Of a stretch of 13,756 nucleotides of DNA, positions 7,073 to 13,756 are shown piece by piece. The notes under the pieces were generated by a model, which ran no database searches, was not told the origin of the DNA, and saw only the letters and a program-made list of their open reading frames with translations. The stretch's first letter is position 1; every line of letters begins with the position of its first letter. The stretch is from the NCBI GenBank assembly GCA_012837565.1, contig DUQY01000101.1:1-13756 (forward strand), written 5' to 3'. The position numbers were made by a program, and so were the translations under genes. Source of the DNA: Bacteroidales bacterium. Its GTDB lineage: Bacteria > Bacteroidota > Bacteroidia > Bacteroidales > P3.

Positions 7073-7102
7073 TTGGTAGTTAAAAAAAAAGATGTAGATT
7101 TG
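7072..7102 (+). promoter_or_regulatory. Promoter of the TetR/ABC exporter operon
   Basis: TTTG at 7072-7075 and TAGATTTG at 7095-7102 are separated by 19 bases, the same geometry as the rocD promoter. The -7 box is followed by CA. The transcript would start near 7108, giving a leader of about 60 bases. No other promoter of this quality is seen before the following genes, which supports one long operon. Confidence 0.75.
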
Positions 7103-7110
7103 CAGAATAA

Positions 7111-7139
7111 TTAATAGAGCTATTAAACAAGTCTATTAA
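7111..7139. promoter_or_regulatory. Palindrome plus extra half-site just after the transcript start, candidate TetR operator
   Basis: TTAATAG at 7111-7117 and CTATTAA at 7120-7126 form a 16-bp palindrome with a two-base centre. A third copy of the half-site, CTATTAA, lies at 7133-7139. The site lies between the predicted transcript start and the ATG of the TetR gene at 7168, a classic place for autorepression. The region is AT-rich, so chance contributes. Confidence 0.45.
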
Positions 7140-7167
7140 CAAATTTAATTAGTCAAAAGATAATATA

Positions 7168-7812
7168 ATGGCAAAGCATAAAGATGAAAAAGAGGGAATG
7201 GAATTGTCTATTCTTAATGTAGCGGATGAATTGTTTATGGAAAAAGGATATAATGGGGTTTCAACAACAGAGATTGCTCAAAAGGTTGGTTGTAACCAAG
7301 CCCTTATCCATTATTATTATAGAACTAAGGCTAATTTATTTCAAAAAGTATTTGAGAATAAGCTAAGGTTTTTGATATCTCTTTTCGAAGTTAGTGAGTA
7401 TGAAGGTCTAAGTTTTGAAGATAAACTTAAAATGAGGATAGAATCTCATTTCGATGCCTTGGCTCAAAACCCTAAACTTCCGATGTTTGTTTTGAATGAA
7501 CTTAAGAACAACCCTATAACAATAGATTTAATAAGAGAAACGTTTAAAAACAATGTCCCTTACCTAACAGGTAGCCTTGAAAAGGAATTACAAGAAGAAT
7601 ATAAGGCAGGAAGAATTAGAGAGATCTCTGCCCTTGATTTGATGATAAATATAACATCTCTAAATATCTTCACCTTCCTAACCCTTCCAATTATGGAATA
7701 TGTATTTGGTTTGGATGAAGAATCAACTAATATGCTTTTTGAGATAAGAAAAAAAGAAATAGTAATAACAGTATTAAACAGTATTAGACCTATTAAGGAC
7801 TCAAATAAATAA
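7168..7812 (+). CDS. TetR-family transcriptional regulator of the exporter operon
   Basis: The protein is 214 residues, normal for TetR regulators. The N-terminal helix-turn-helix domain (about 11-60) shows the family pattern: ILNVADELFMEKGYNGVST, then TTEIAQKVGCNQALIHYYYRTK with the recognition helix ending in the typical YYYRTK, then NLFQKVF. The C-terminal domain (about 65-205) is helical and should bind a small ligand and form the dimer, but its ligand cannot be predicted. It is first in the operon, 12 bases before the TolC-like gene, with candidate palindromic operators on both sides of the promoter core, so it most likely represses itself and the exporter until an inducer binds. Its position parallels CecR (YbiH), which controls ybhGFSR in E. 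coli. Confidence 0.92.
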   Translation: MAKHKDEKEGMELSILNVADELFMEKGYNGVSTTEIAQKVGCNQALIHYYYRTKANLFQKVFENKLRFLISLFEVSEYEGLSFEDKLKMRIESHFDALAQNPKLPMFVLNELKNNPITIDLIRETFKNNVPYLTGSLEKELQEEYKAGRIREISALDLMINITSLNIFTFLTLPIMEYVFGLDEESTNMLFEIRKKEIVITVLNSIRPIKDSNK

Positions 7813-7824
7813 ATCATATATAAA

Positions 7825-9102
7825 ATGAAAAAAACATTTTTATTTTTATTAGTCTCCATTATATCCACTATGGCTTACTCGCAAATTTCAATGGAATATT
7901 GCCAAGATAAAGCCAAGGAGAACTATCCAACATTTAGAAATACAGGCATTTTGGAAAAGACCTCAAAGTATTCAATTAACAATGCTAACAAGAACTACTT
8001 CCCACAGCTAAACCTATCTGCTAAGGCAAGTTACCAATCAGATGCTACTACCATTGATATAGTCTTTCCTATTCCAATAGACCTTGAATTGCCCAAGATA
8101 TCAAGGGATCAGTATCAGGCAGTATTAGAACTTAGCCAGTTGATTTGGGATGGAGGAGCTACCCAAGCTAAGAAAAAAGAGATTAAAGCAGAGTTTGAAA
8201 CCAAGAAAGCTAGTCTTGAAGTTGAGCTATACACTCTTAGAGATAGGGTAGCTAATATTTATTTTGGCATTCTTAGCATTAAGGAACAAAAGAACCAAGC
8301 CCTATTAATGGAAAGCGAATTAGGGAGAAACTATAACCAGATTTCAGCTTTTATGGAAAGTGGCTTAGCAAATGAATCTGATTTAGATTTAATAAGAGTT
8401 GAGCAGCTAAACCTAAGCCAAAGGATAACTGAAATTGAAATTATGGAGAAATCTTATATAAGGATTTTGTCATTAATGATAGGAGAGGATATAAAAACTG
8501 ATATAGAATTTCAAGAACCAAATCTAATTACAAGTAATTTGAAGGATGAGATAAGAAGACCTGAATTAGCTGCTTTTGAATCACAAATTAAGTTATTAGA
8601 GCTTAAAAACAAGATGATTAATGCACAATCCTACCCTCACGTTGGTTTTTTTGCACAAGGAGGATATGGAAAACCAGCACTTAATATGTTTAATGAAGAG
8701 GCTGATTTCTTTGCAATAATTGGTCTTAGGATGAATTGGAATATAGGCAGCTTCTATACCATGAAAGATAATAAAAGGATAATTGAGACTAATAAAGAAT
8801 TAATAAATACTAATAAGGGAGCATTTGTTTTAAATACAAATCTTCAGAAAGAAACCCAGAAATCAGATATTCAAAGGTTAGAAAAGCTTGTTTCATCTGA
8901 TAAAGAAATCATAGTACTTAGAGAAAGAATTAAGAACTCATCTCAGTATAAAATGGAAAACGGAACAATTAGCACAAGCGATTATATAAAGGATGTCAAC
9001 GCTTTTGATATGGCAAACCAAAATATGATACTTCATAAAACACAGTTACTAATGTCGATTTATAAATACAATAATATAATAAATAGCGAAAATGAAAAAT
9101 AG
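7825..9102 (+). CDS. TolC-family outer-membrane efflux protein
   Basis: The protein has 425 residues with a signal peptide (about 1-19, AYS|Q). The mature protein has two repeats of long helices and strand-like segments as in the outer-membrane efflux protein family: the first around 20-220 with helices containing LDLIRVEQLNLSQRITEIE, the second from about 240 with RPELAAFESQIKLLELKNKMINAQ-type spacing and the strand segment PHVGFFAQGGYG, and a final coiled region ending in a NGTISTSDYIKDVNA segment typical of TolC homologues. Three of these would form the channel that carries substrate across the outer membrane. It starts 12 bases after the TetR gene and overlaps the adaptor gene by 11 bp. 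E. coli ybhGFSR has no dedicated channel gene, whereas this operon carries its own. Confidence 0.9.
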   Translation: MKKTFLFLLVSIISTMAYSQISMEYCQDKAKENYPTFRNTGILEKTSKYSINNANKNYFPQLNLSAKASYQSDATTIDIVFPIPIDLELPKISRDQYQAVLELSQLIWDGGATQAKKKEIKAEFETKKASLEVELYTLRDRVANIYFGILSIKEQKNQALLMESELGRNYNQISAFMESGLANESDLDLIRVEQLNLSQRITEIEIMEKSYIRILSLMIGEDIKTDIEFQEPNLITSNLKDEIRRPELAAFESQIKLLELKNKMINAQSYPHVGFFAQGGYGKPALNMFNEEADFFAIIGLRMNWNIGSFYTMKDNKRIIETNKELINTNKGAFVLNTNLQKETQKSDIQRLEKLVSSDKEIIVLRERIKNSSQYKMENGTISTSDYIKDVNAFDMANQNMILHKTQLLMSIYKYNNIINSENEK

Positions 9103-9979
9103 ATTATTATTAATACCAATATTGATATTGTTTGCCTCTTGTGCTAACGGTACCAAGGATTTTGATGCATCAGGCGTCTTTGAAGCTAAGGAAATAATAG
9201 TGTCCTCTGAGGTTAATGGAAAAATACTTTCTCTTAATATTGAAGAAGGGCAAGAGCTTGAACAAGGTCAAGAGTATGGACTTATAGACACATTGCAACT
9301 TTATTTGAAAAGACAACAGCTCCTGTATTCAATAGAGGCAATAGGTGGCAGGGCAATAGATGTTAATACACAAATTGCAAGTCTTAAAGAACAGATAAGC
9401 AAAATGAAGGTTGAGAAACAAAGAATAGAAACTCTTTTGAAGAAAAATGCTGCCAATCAAAAGCAGTTAGATGATATAAATTCTAATATATCTGTTGCAG
9501 AAAAGCAATTACTAGCACAGGTTTCTTCATTCGAAAAAGGGAATAAATCCATTAGCTCGGAAGAGTCTTCATTTAGAGTACAGGTTTTGCAAATCAACGA
9601 CCAATTGGAGAAATGCAAGATAAAAAGTCCTATAAAAGGTAGGGTGCTACTCAAATACTCAGAACAAGGAGAGATATTAGGAGTGGGAAGACCTATATTC
9701 AAGATATCAGATGTAGATAATATGATACTAAGGATTTACATCACCTCTTCCCAGCTAACACAGGTAAAACTTGACCAAGAAATAAAAGTATTTGCAGATT
9801 TTGGCAAGGAAAGAAAAGAATATAAGGGGAAAATATCGTGGATAAGCTCAAAGGCAGAATTTACTCCAAAATCAATACAGGTAAAGGATGATAGAGATAA
9901 TTTGGTTTATGCTGTAAAGGTTATGGTGAAAAACGATGGCTATTTGAAAATAGGAATGTATGGTGATGTTAAGCTATGA
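9092..9979 (+). CDS. HlyD/YbhG-like periplasmic adaptor, predicted lipoprotein
   Basis: The 295-residue protein starts with a lipoprotein signal sequence (hydrophobic stretch, then FASC with Cys17 as the lipidated residue). It has the split barrel-sandwich (lipoyl) domain of membrane fusion proteins: VSSEVNGKILSLNIEEGQEL (about 37-56) and KIKSPIKGRVLLKYSEQGE (about 176-194), separated by a helical coiled-coil hairpin (about 70-175). The hairpin tip has R111, L115 and N122, close to the RxxxLxxxxxxS motif that docks to TolC, with Asn in place of Ser. A beta-barrel domain follows (about 210-295). It links the inner-membrane ABC transporter to the TolC-like channel, as YbhG does. It overlaps the genes on both sides (11 bp upstream, 4 bp ATGA downstream), so translation is coupled. 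The mature N-terminus would be lipid-anchored rather than spanning the membrane. Confidence 0.9.
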   Translation: MKNRLLLIPILILFASCANGTKDFDASGVFEAKEIIVSSEVNGKILSLNIEEGQELEQGQEYGLIDTLQLYLKRQQLLYSIEAIGGRAIDVNTQIASLKEQISKMKVEKQRIETLLKKNAANQKQLDDINSNISVAEKQLLAQVSSFEKGNKSISSEESSFRVQVLQINDQLEKCKIKSPIKGRVLLKYSEQGEILGVGRPIFKISDVDNMILRIYITSSQLTQVKLDQEIKVFADFGKERKEYKGKISWISSKAEFTPKSIQVKDDRDNLVYAVKVMVKNDGYLKIGMYGDVKL

Positions 9980-10836
9980 AAGCATTAACTATAAACAATA
10001 TATCGAAGTCTTATAATAAGAAAACTGCTTTAAAGAATATAAGTTTTGAAGTAGATAAGGGAGAGATATTTGGCATAATAGGACCAGATGGAGCAGGGAA
10101 AACAACGCTTTTCAGAATACTAACAACCCTACTTCTTCCAGAGACAGGAAAAGTAAATATAGGGGACTTAGACTTAGTTAAAGACTATAAAAAGATAAGA
10201 AAGATATTTGGGTATATGCCAGGCAGATTCTCATTATACCACGACCTTACGGTAGAAGAAAATCTTGAATTCTTTGCAAGTGTTTTCAGCACAACGGTAG
10301 AGGAGAACTACGATTTAGTAAAAGATATATATAGCCATATTGAACCTTTTAAGAAGAGAAAGGCAGGAGCTTTATCAGGAGGTATGAAACAAAAATTAGC
10401 ACTATCATGTGCCCTAATTCATAAGCCTCAAATTCTTTTCTTAGATGAGCCAACCACAGGAGTTGACCCTGTAAGTAGGAAAGAGTTTTGGCAGATGCTT
10501 AAGAATCTTCAAAAACAAGGACTAACAATAATAGTTTCAACCCCATATATGGACGAGGCAATACTTTGCGATAGAATTGGCTTAATAAATAATGGAGAGT
10601 TTTTAGATATAGATAAACCAGAGAATCTAATAAAGAAATTTCCTAAGAAGCTCTATGCAGTTGAGGGCGACAATATGCCAAAACTATTAAAAGAACTAAG
10701 AGGAAATGAAAATGTCTACACATGCTATTCCTTTGGTGATTCATGCCATATAACCCTTAACGATGAAACAATAGAAAACAATTATAAAGAAATAACCCCA
10801 ACAATAGAAGATTATTTTATCCTACTGCTAAAATAA
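9976..10836 (+). CDS. ABC exporter ATPase 1, like the N-terminal half of YbhF, with degenerate Q- and H-loops
   Basis: This 286-residue nucleotide-binding subunit has Walker A GPDGAGKT (36-43), signature LSGGM (133-137), and Walker B ILFLDE (153-158) with the catalytic Glu158. Two positions are abnormal: the Q-loop reads YMPGRFSLY with Gly83 where Gln is expected, and the H-loop reads STPYMDEA with Pro190 where His is expected. As far as I recall, the first ATPase half of E. coli YbhF also lacks the H-loop His, and the GPDGAGKT and LSGGMKQKL segments match it. The protein ends with a tail (about 225-286, TPTIEDYFILLLK at the end) like the linker of YbhF. It overlaps the adaptor gene by 4 bp. 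It should pair with the second ATPase encoded at 12079 to drive the ABC-2 permease. Confidence 0.9.
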   Translation: MKALTINNISKSYNKKTALKNISFEVDKGEIFGIIGPDGAGKTTLFRILTTLLLPETGKVNIGDLDLVKDYKKIRKIFGYMPGRFSLYHDLTVEENLEFFASVFSTTVEENYDLVKDIYSHIEPFKKRKAGALSGGMKQKLALSCALIHKPQILFLDEPTTGVDPVSRKEFWQMLKNLQKQGLTIIVSTPYMDEAILCDRIGLINNGEFLDIDKPENLIKKFPKKLYAVEGDNMPKLLKELRGNENVYTCYSFGDSCHITLNDETIENNYKEITPTIEDYFILLLK

Positions 10837-10842
10837 AAACCA

Positions 10843-10882
10843 AAAGTCTCCCACTACAAATGGACAAAGTCTCCCAGTGGGA
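10843..10882 (+). repeat. Short direct and inverted repeats between ATPase 1 and the hydrolase gene
   Basis: AAAGTCTCCCA occurs at 10843-10853 and again at 10866-10876, 23 bases apart. In addition TCCCACT at 10849-10855 is the inverted copy of AGTGGGA at 10876-10882. The segment spans the proposed ATG at 10860. No T-run follows, so it is not a simple terminator. It could be an RNA structure that controls translation of the hydrolase or the trace of an insertion. Confidence 0.6.
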
Positions 10883-12056
10883 ATGGATGAACTTGAATAA
10901 TAAAAATAAAAAAACTAAATTTAATATTGTGATAACTAAGAAACGATTAAAGAAGATTATGATAACTACAATAATTATAATTACAATAATATTACTAAGT
11001 CCTGTTTTTTATATGCATCTACCTTTATTTGGACAAGAAGCCTCAGGGACAAGATTAGAGAGAATGGAAAAGTCACCTAATTATAGAGATGGTCAGTTTC
11101 ATAACCTAAGCCCCACAAATATGATGGTTGATAATAAGGGAATGAGGGAGATGATGGCAAGGAAGTTTAGTGAAAAGAAACATGGACTAAGACCTACTGA
11201 TAGTATACCTGCCATTAAGACTGATTTGAAAGCTATTGCTAAGGATAGAGATATTAGCATTTGGTTTGGTCACTCCTCATATTATATACAAATAGATGGT
11301 AAGCGATTCTTAGTAGACCCAGTTTTCTCCAAGCACGCCTCACCCATTCCTCTATTTATATCAGCCTTTGAGGGTACAAACATATATTCTGCTGATGATA
11401 TGCCTGAGATAGACTACCTATTAATAACTCATGACCACTACGACCACTTAGACTTTACCACAATTAAGGAGCTTAAAGGAAAAGTTAAACTTGTGATTTG
11501 TGGTCTTGGAGTGGGAGCTCATTTTGAAAGATGGGGCTACGATAATGAAAAGATAGTAGAAATGGATTGGAATGAGAGCCAAAAGCTAAGTGAAGGATTT
11601 ATTATTAATGCAATGACTTCAAGACATTTTTCTGGAAGAAGCCTTAAACGCAATTCAACCCTATGGCTTTCTTATGTACTTCAAACGCCGAGCATAACTT
11701 TGTTTTTAAGTGGAGATGGTGGCTACGATAAGCATTTTGCAGAAATAGGAAAGAGGTTTGGAAATATAGATTTAGCTTTTTTGGAAACAGGCCAATATAA
11801 TGAGAAATGGAAATTGATACATTCTCTTCCCAGTCAAGTGGCTTTGGAAACAAAAGACTTAAATGCCAGAAGGGTAATACCTATTCACTGGGGAAAGTTT
11901 TCGCTTGCTGATCATCATTGGAAGGAGCCAATAGAAAAGTTAATGGAGATAAATAAGGATAATGATATAAATATTCTTACACCAATTATTGGTGAAATAA
12001 TAGAGTTGAAGGATGAAAGCCAAGTCTTTTCTCTTTGGTGGGAGAATTTAAAATGA
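10860..12056 (+). CDS. Metallo-beta-lactamase-fold hydrolase, NAPE-PLD/RomA-like (COG2220 type), membrane-anchored
   Basis: The protein is up to 398 residues. A basic N-terminus is followed by a hydrophobic segment (about 34-52) that probably anchors it to the inner membrane. The metal-binding set of the family is complete: HDHYDH (191-196) with H191, H193, D195 and H196, then H256 in TSRHFSGR, D286 in SGDGGYD, and H343 in IPIHWG. The LFLSGDGGYDKHFAEIG, LETGQY and later segments match the NAPE-PLD-like group, which includes phospholipase D-type enzymes and RomA. The substrate is unknown; a phosphodiester or lipid-like ester is plausible. The ATG at 10860 lies in a repeat; ATGs at 10887 and 10959 are alternatives, the last just before the membrane segment. 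The gene sits between two ATPase genes of one exporter (23 bases after one, 22 before the next), which is unusual. Confidence 0.87.
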   Translation: MDKVSQWEWMNLNNKNKKTKFNIVITKKRLKKIMITTIIIITIILLSPVFYMHLPLFGQEASGTRLERMEKSPNYRDGQFHNLSPTNMMVDNKGMREMMARKFSEKKHGLRPTDSIPAIKTDLKAIAKDRDISIWFGHSSYYIQIDGKRFLVDPVFSKHASPIPLFISAFEGTNIYSADDMPEIDYLLITHDHYDHLDFTTIKELKGKVKLVICGLGVGAHFERWGYDNEKIVEMDWNESQKLSEGFIINAMTSRHFSGRSLKRNSTLWLSYVLQTPSITLFLSGDGGYDKHFAEIGKRFGNIDLAFLETGQYNEKWKLIHSLPSQVALETKDLNARRVIPIHWGKFSLADHHWKEPIEKLMEINKDNDINILTPIIGEIIELKDESQVFSLWWENLK

Positions 12057-12078
12057 TAAGTTTATAATAATTAAGTTT

Positions 12079-12819
12079 ATGGAAGATGTAATTGTTGTTA
12101 AGAATCTTACTAAGAGATTTGGAGACTTTATTGCTGTGGATGATGTTTCATTTGAGGTAAAAAAGGGAGAGATATTTGGTTTCTTAGGAGCTAATGGAGC
12201 AGGGAAAACAACTGTTATTAGAATGCTATGTGGACTAAGCAAACCAACAGCAGGCAATGCTGTGGTTGCAGGCTACAATGTTAAGCACCAATCGGAAAAG
12301 ATTAAGGCAAATATAGGATATATGAGTCAGAAGTTTTCCCTATACGAAGACTTAAAGGTTTGGGAGAATATAAAGCTATTTGCAGGTATATATGGGATGA
12401 AGAAAAAAGAAATATTCAAGCAAACAGATATACTTTTAAAAGAATTAGGATTTGAAGATGAGAAAGAAACTCTGGTTAAGGAGTTGCCCTTAGGCTTTAA
12501 ACAAAAACTAGCTTTCTCAGTAGCAATATTTCATAATCCAAAGGTAGTTTTCCTCGATGAGCCTACAGGAGGAGTTGACCCTGTTGTAAGAAGACAGTTT
12601 TGGGAGCTAATTTATAAGACAGCAGAAAAAGGGATAACGGTTTTTGTAACCACTCACTATATGGACGAGGCAGAATATTGCGATAGAATATCCATTATGG
12701 TTGATGGACGCATTGAAGCCTTAGACACCCCGAAAGCTTTGAAAGAAAAGTTTAAATCAAATTCTATTGAGGATATATTTTATCAGTTAGCACGAAACGC
12801 CGTAAGAACAGACGATTAG
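12079..12819 (+). CDS. ABC exporter ATPase 2, like the C-terminal half of YbhF, with degenerate signature motif
   Basis: The 246-residue protein has Walker A GANGAGKT (37-44), Q-loop YMSQKFSLY with Gln84, Walker B VVFLDE (156-161) with Glu161, and H-loop TTHYMDEAEYCDRI with His193. The signature is LPLGF (136-140) instead of LSGGQ, the same replacement as in the C-terminal ATPase of E. coli YbhF (LPLGFKQ). Its tail (SIEDIFYQLAR) resembles the end of that protein. It is therefore the partner of the ATPase encoded at 9976, giving a heterodimer. It starts 22 bases after the hydrolase gene and ends three bases before the permease gene, so it belongs to the same transcript. Its length is normal for a stand-alone ATP-binding subunit. 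Confidence 0.92.
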   Translation: MEDVIVVKNLTKRFGDFIAVDDVSFEVKKGEIFGFLGANGAGKTTVIRMLCGLSKPTAGNAVVAGYNVKHQSEKIKANIGYMSQKFSLYEDLKVWENIKLFAGIYGMKKKEIFKQTDILLKELGFEDEKETLVKELPLGFKQKLAFSVAIFHNPKVVFLDEPTGGVDPVVRRQFWELIYKTAEKGITVFVTTHYMDEAEYCDRISIMVDGRIEALDTPKALKEKFKSNSIEDIFYQLARNAVRTDD

Positions 12820-12822
12820 ATT

Positions 12823-13756
12823 ATGAAAGAGTTTTTAACCTTTACAAAGAAAGAGTTTATTCATATTTTCCGAGACACTTGGACTATGATGATTATATTA
12901 GTTTTGCCCTTAGTAATGATGGTACTTTTTGGCTATGCAGTAACAACTGAAATAAGAAATACAAATATTGGAATATTGGACTATTCCAAAGACGAGACCA
13001 CAAAAGCTATCATTAATAGAATACAAGAAAGTGAGTATTTTACACTAAACAACTACTTTAAATCTTATGACGAAATAGAGCAATCGTTTAAAAGCTCAGA
13101 AAACTCTTTGGTTATAGTGTTTGGAGAAAACTTTTCAGAAAACCTATTACATTTACGAAAAGCAGATATACAGATAATTGCAGATGGTTCCGACCCCAAC
13201 TCTGCAAAAACCCTTGTCAGTTATGTCTCTAATATTATAGGCTCCACCCTAAAGGATTTAAATAAAGCTCCTGAACCGAACTACGAAATTACCCCTGAGC
13301 TCAAGCTACTCTACAATCCTTTAATGAAAAGCTCTTATAATTTTGTGCCAGGAGTAATGGGTTTTATCATTATTCTTGTTTGTGCAATGATGACCTCTAT
13401 CTCCATTGTAAGGGAAAAAGAAAAAGGCACAATGGAGCTACTTCTTGCCAGTCCAACAAAGCCCATAGTAATAATAGTATCGAAAGTAATCCCTTATTTT
13501 ATTATAGCCCTAATAAATATTGTCACCATATTCATAGTCTCCTATTTCGTTATGGGAGTACCAATTAACGGAAGCTTATTTTGGATATTTACACTTTGTA
13601 TATTATATATCTTAGTTTCCCTATCCTTAGGCATACTCATTTCCACCATTGCCGAGACTCAGTTAATGGCGTTGGTTATTAGTGCAATTATTTTACTGAT
13701 GCCCTCCATGCTTCTTTCAGGGATGCTATTTGATATAGAAAGTATGCCTCTCATCT
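12823..13756 (+). CDS. ABC-2 type permease, YbhS/YbhR-like (partial, runs off the window)
   Basis: From the ATG at 12823 an open frame of 311 codons continues past the window end. The order of parts is typical of YbhS/YhhJ-type exporters: a short cytoplasmic start (MKEFLTFTKKEFIHIFRD), a first membrane span (about 22-40), a periplasmic domain (about 42-170) with the YNPLMKSSYNFVPG segment at its end, then a set of spans from about 174, including the cytoplasmic loop motif REKEKGTMELLLASP (197-211) that contacts the ATPases. The region ending SGMLFDIESMPL matches the last conserved loop of the family. It starts three bases after ATPase 2. A second permease gene, as in ybhS-ybhR, would be expected just outside the window. 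Confidence 0.93.
   Translation, partial: MKEFLTFTKKEFIHIFRDTWTMMIILVLPLVMMVLFGYAVTTEIRNTNIGILDYSKDETTKAIINRIQESEYFTLNNYFKSYDEIEQSFKSSENSLVIVFGENFSENLLHLRKADIQIIADGSDPNSAKTLVSYVSNIIGSTLKDLNKAPEPNYEITPELKLLYNPLMKSSYNFVPGVMGFIIILVCAMMTSISIVREKEKGTMELLLASPTKPIVIIVSKVIPYFIIALINIVTIFIVSYFVMGVPINGSLFWIFTLCILYILVSLSLGILISTIAETQLMALVISAIILLMPSMLLSGMLFDIESMPLI

Noticed and set aside
12057..12080. Direct repeat TAAGTTTAT at 12057-12065 and 12072-12080, overlapping the start codon of ATPase 2
   Set aside because: It is nine AT-rich bases in a very AT-rich gap. It does not match the repeat before the hydrolase gene, so it is not convincing as an insertion footprint.
13380..13568. Plus-strand open frame in another phase inside the permease
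   Set aside because: The permease frame from 12823 is continuous and matches the ABC-2 family through this stretch, so this is a shadow frame.

Overview
The window looks like a chromosomal segment from a low-GC member of the Bacteroidota, probably Bacteroidales-like; I cannot name a genus. The evidence is the AT-rich sequence, promoters of the Bacteroidota type (TAnnTTTG at -7, with TTTG 19 bases upstream in the two best cases), the general absence of strong Shine-Dalgarno sequences, and the protein families present. There is no rRNA, tRNA, CRISPR array or insertion sequence that I can see.

Layout. (1) Positions 1-885, plus strand: the last residues of an ECF sigma factor, then a small single-span membrane protein overlapping it, then a membrane-anchored Spy/CnrX-like periplasmic protein with Cys/His-rich ends. 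Together they look like a metal- or envelope-sensing sigma/anti-sigma/sensor module analogous to CnrH-CnrY-CnrX. (2) Positions 892-3508, minus strand: an overlapping pair, a GT-C (family 39-like) membrane glycosyltransferase followed by a predicted outer-membrane beta-barrel protein. (3) Positions 3611-5575, plus strand, divergent from the pair: a large fusion of a GT2 glycosyltransferase with a membrane/nucleotide-binding-like/sugar-transferase-like C-terminus that appears to have lost its catalytic core. (4) Positions 5645-6865: ornithine aminotransferase (rocD) with its own promoter and a good rho-independent terminator. (5) Positions 6866-7167: a gene-free regulatory stretch holding the terminator, an array of exactly 21-bp-spaced direct repeats, and a promoter flanked by two palindromes. 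(6) Positions 7168-13756, plus strand: a probable seven-gene operon of TetR regulator, TolC-like outer-membrane protein, HlyD-like lipoprotein adaptor, ABC ATPase 1, metallo-beta-lactamase-fold hydrolase, ABC ATPase 2, and ABC-2 permease (cut off by the window end).

How the genes work together. The last operon is a tripartite ABC exporter resembling E. coli CecR-YbhGFSR, with its own outer-membrane channel. The two ATPase halves, fused in E. coli YbhF, are separate here, and a NAPE-PLD/RomA-like hydrolase gene lies between them. The ATPases show complementary degeneration (one has lost the Q-loop Gln and H-loop His, the other the LSGGQ signature), which predicts a heterodimer with one canonical and one degenerate ATP site. 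The hydrolase and the exporter may act on related, possibly lipid or toxic hydrophobic, substrates, but that is inference.

The points most worth a second look are the hydrolase-interrupted split ABC exporter, the 21-bp repeat array and palindromes in front of it, the CnrYXH-like module at the left edge, and the GT2 fusion with a reduced sugar-transferase domain.
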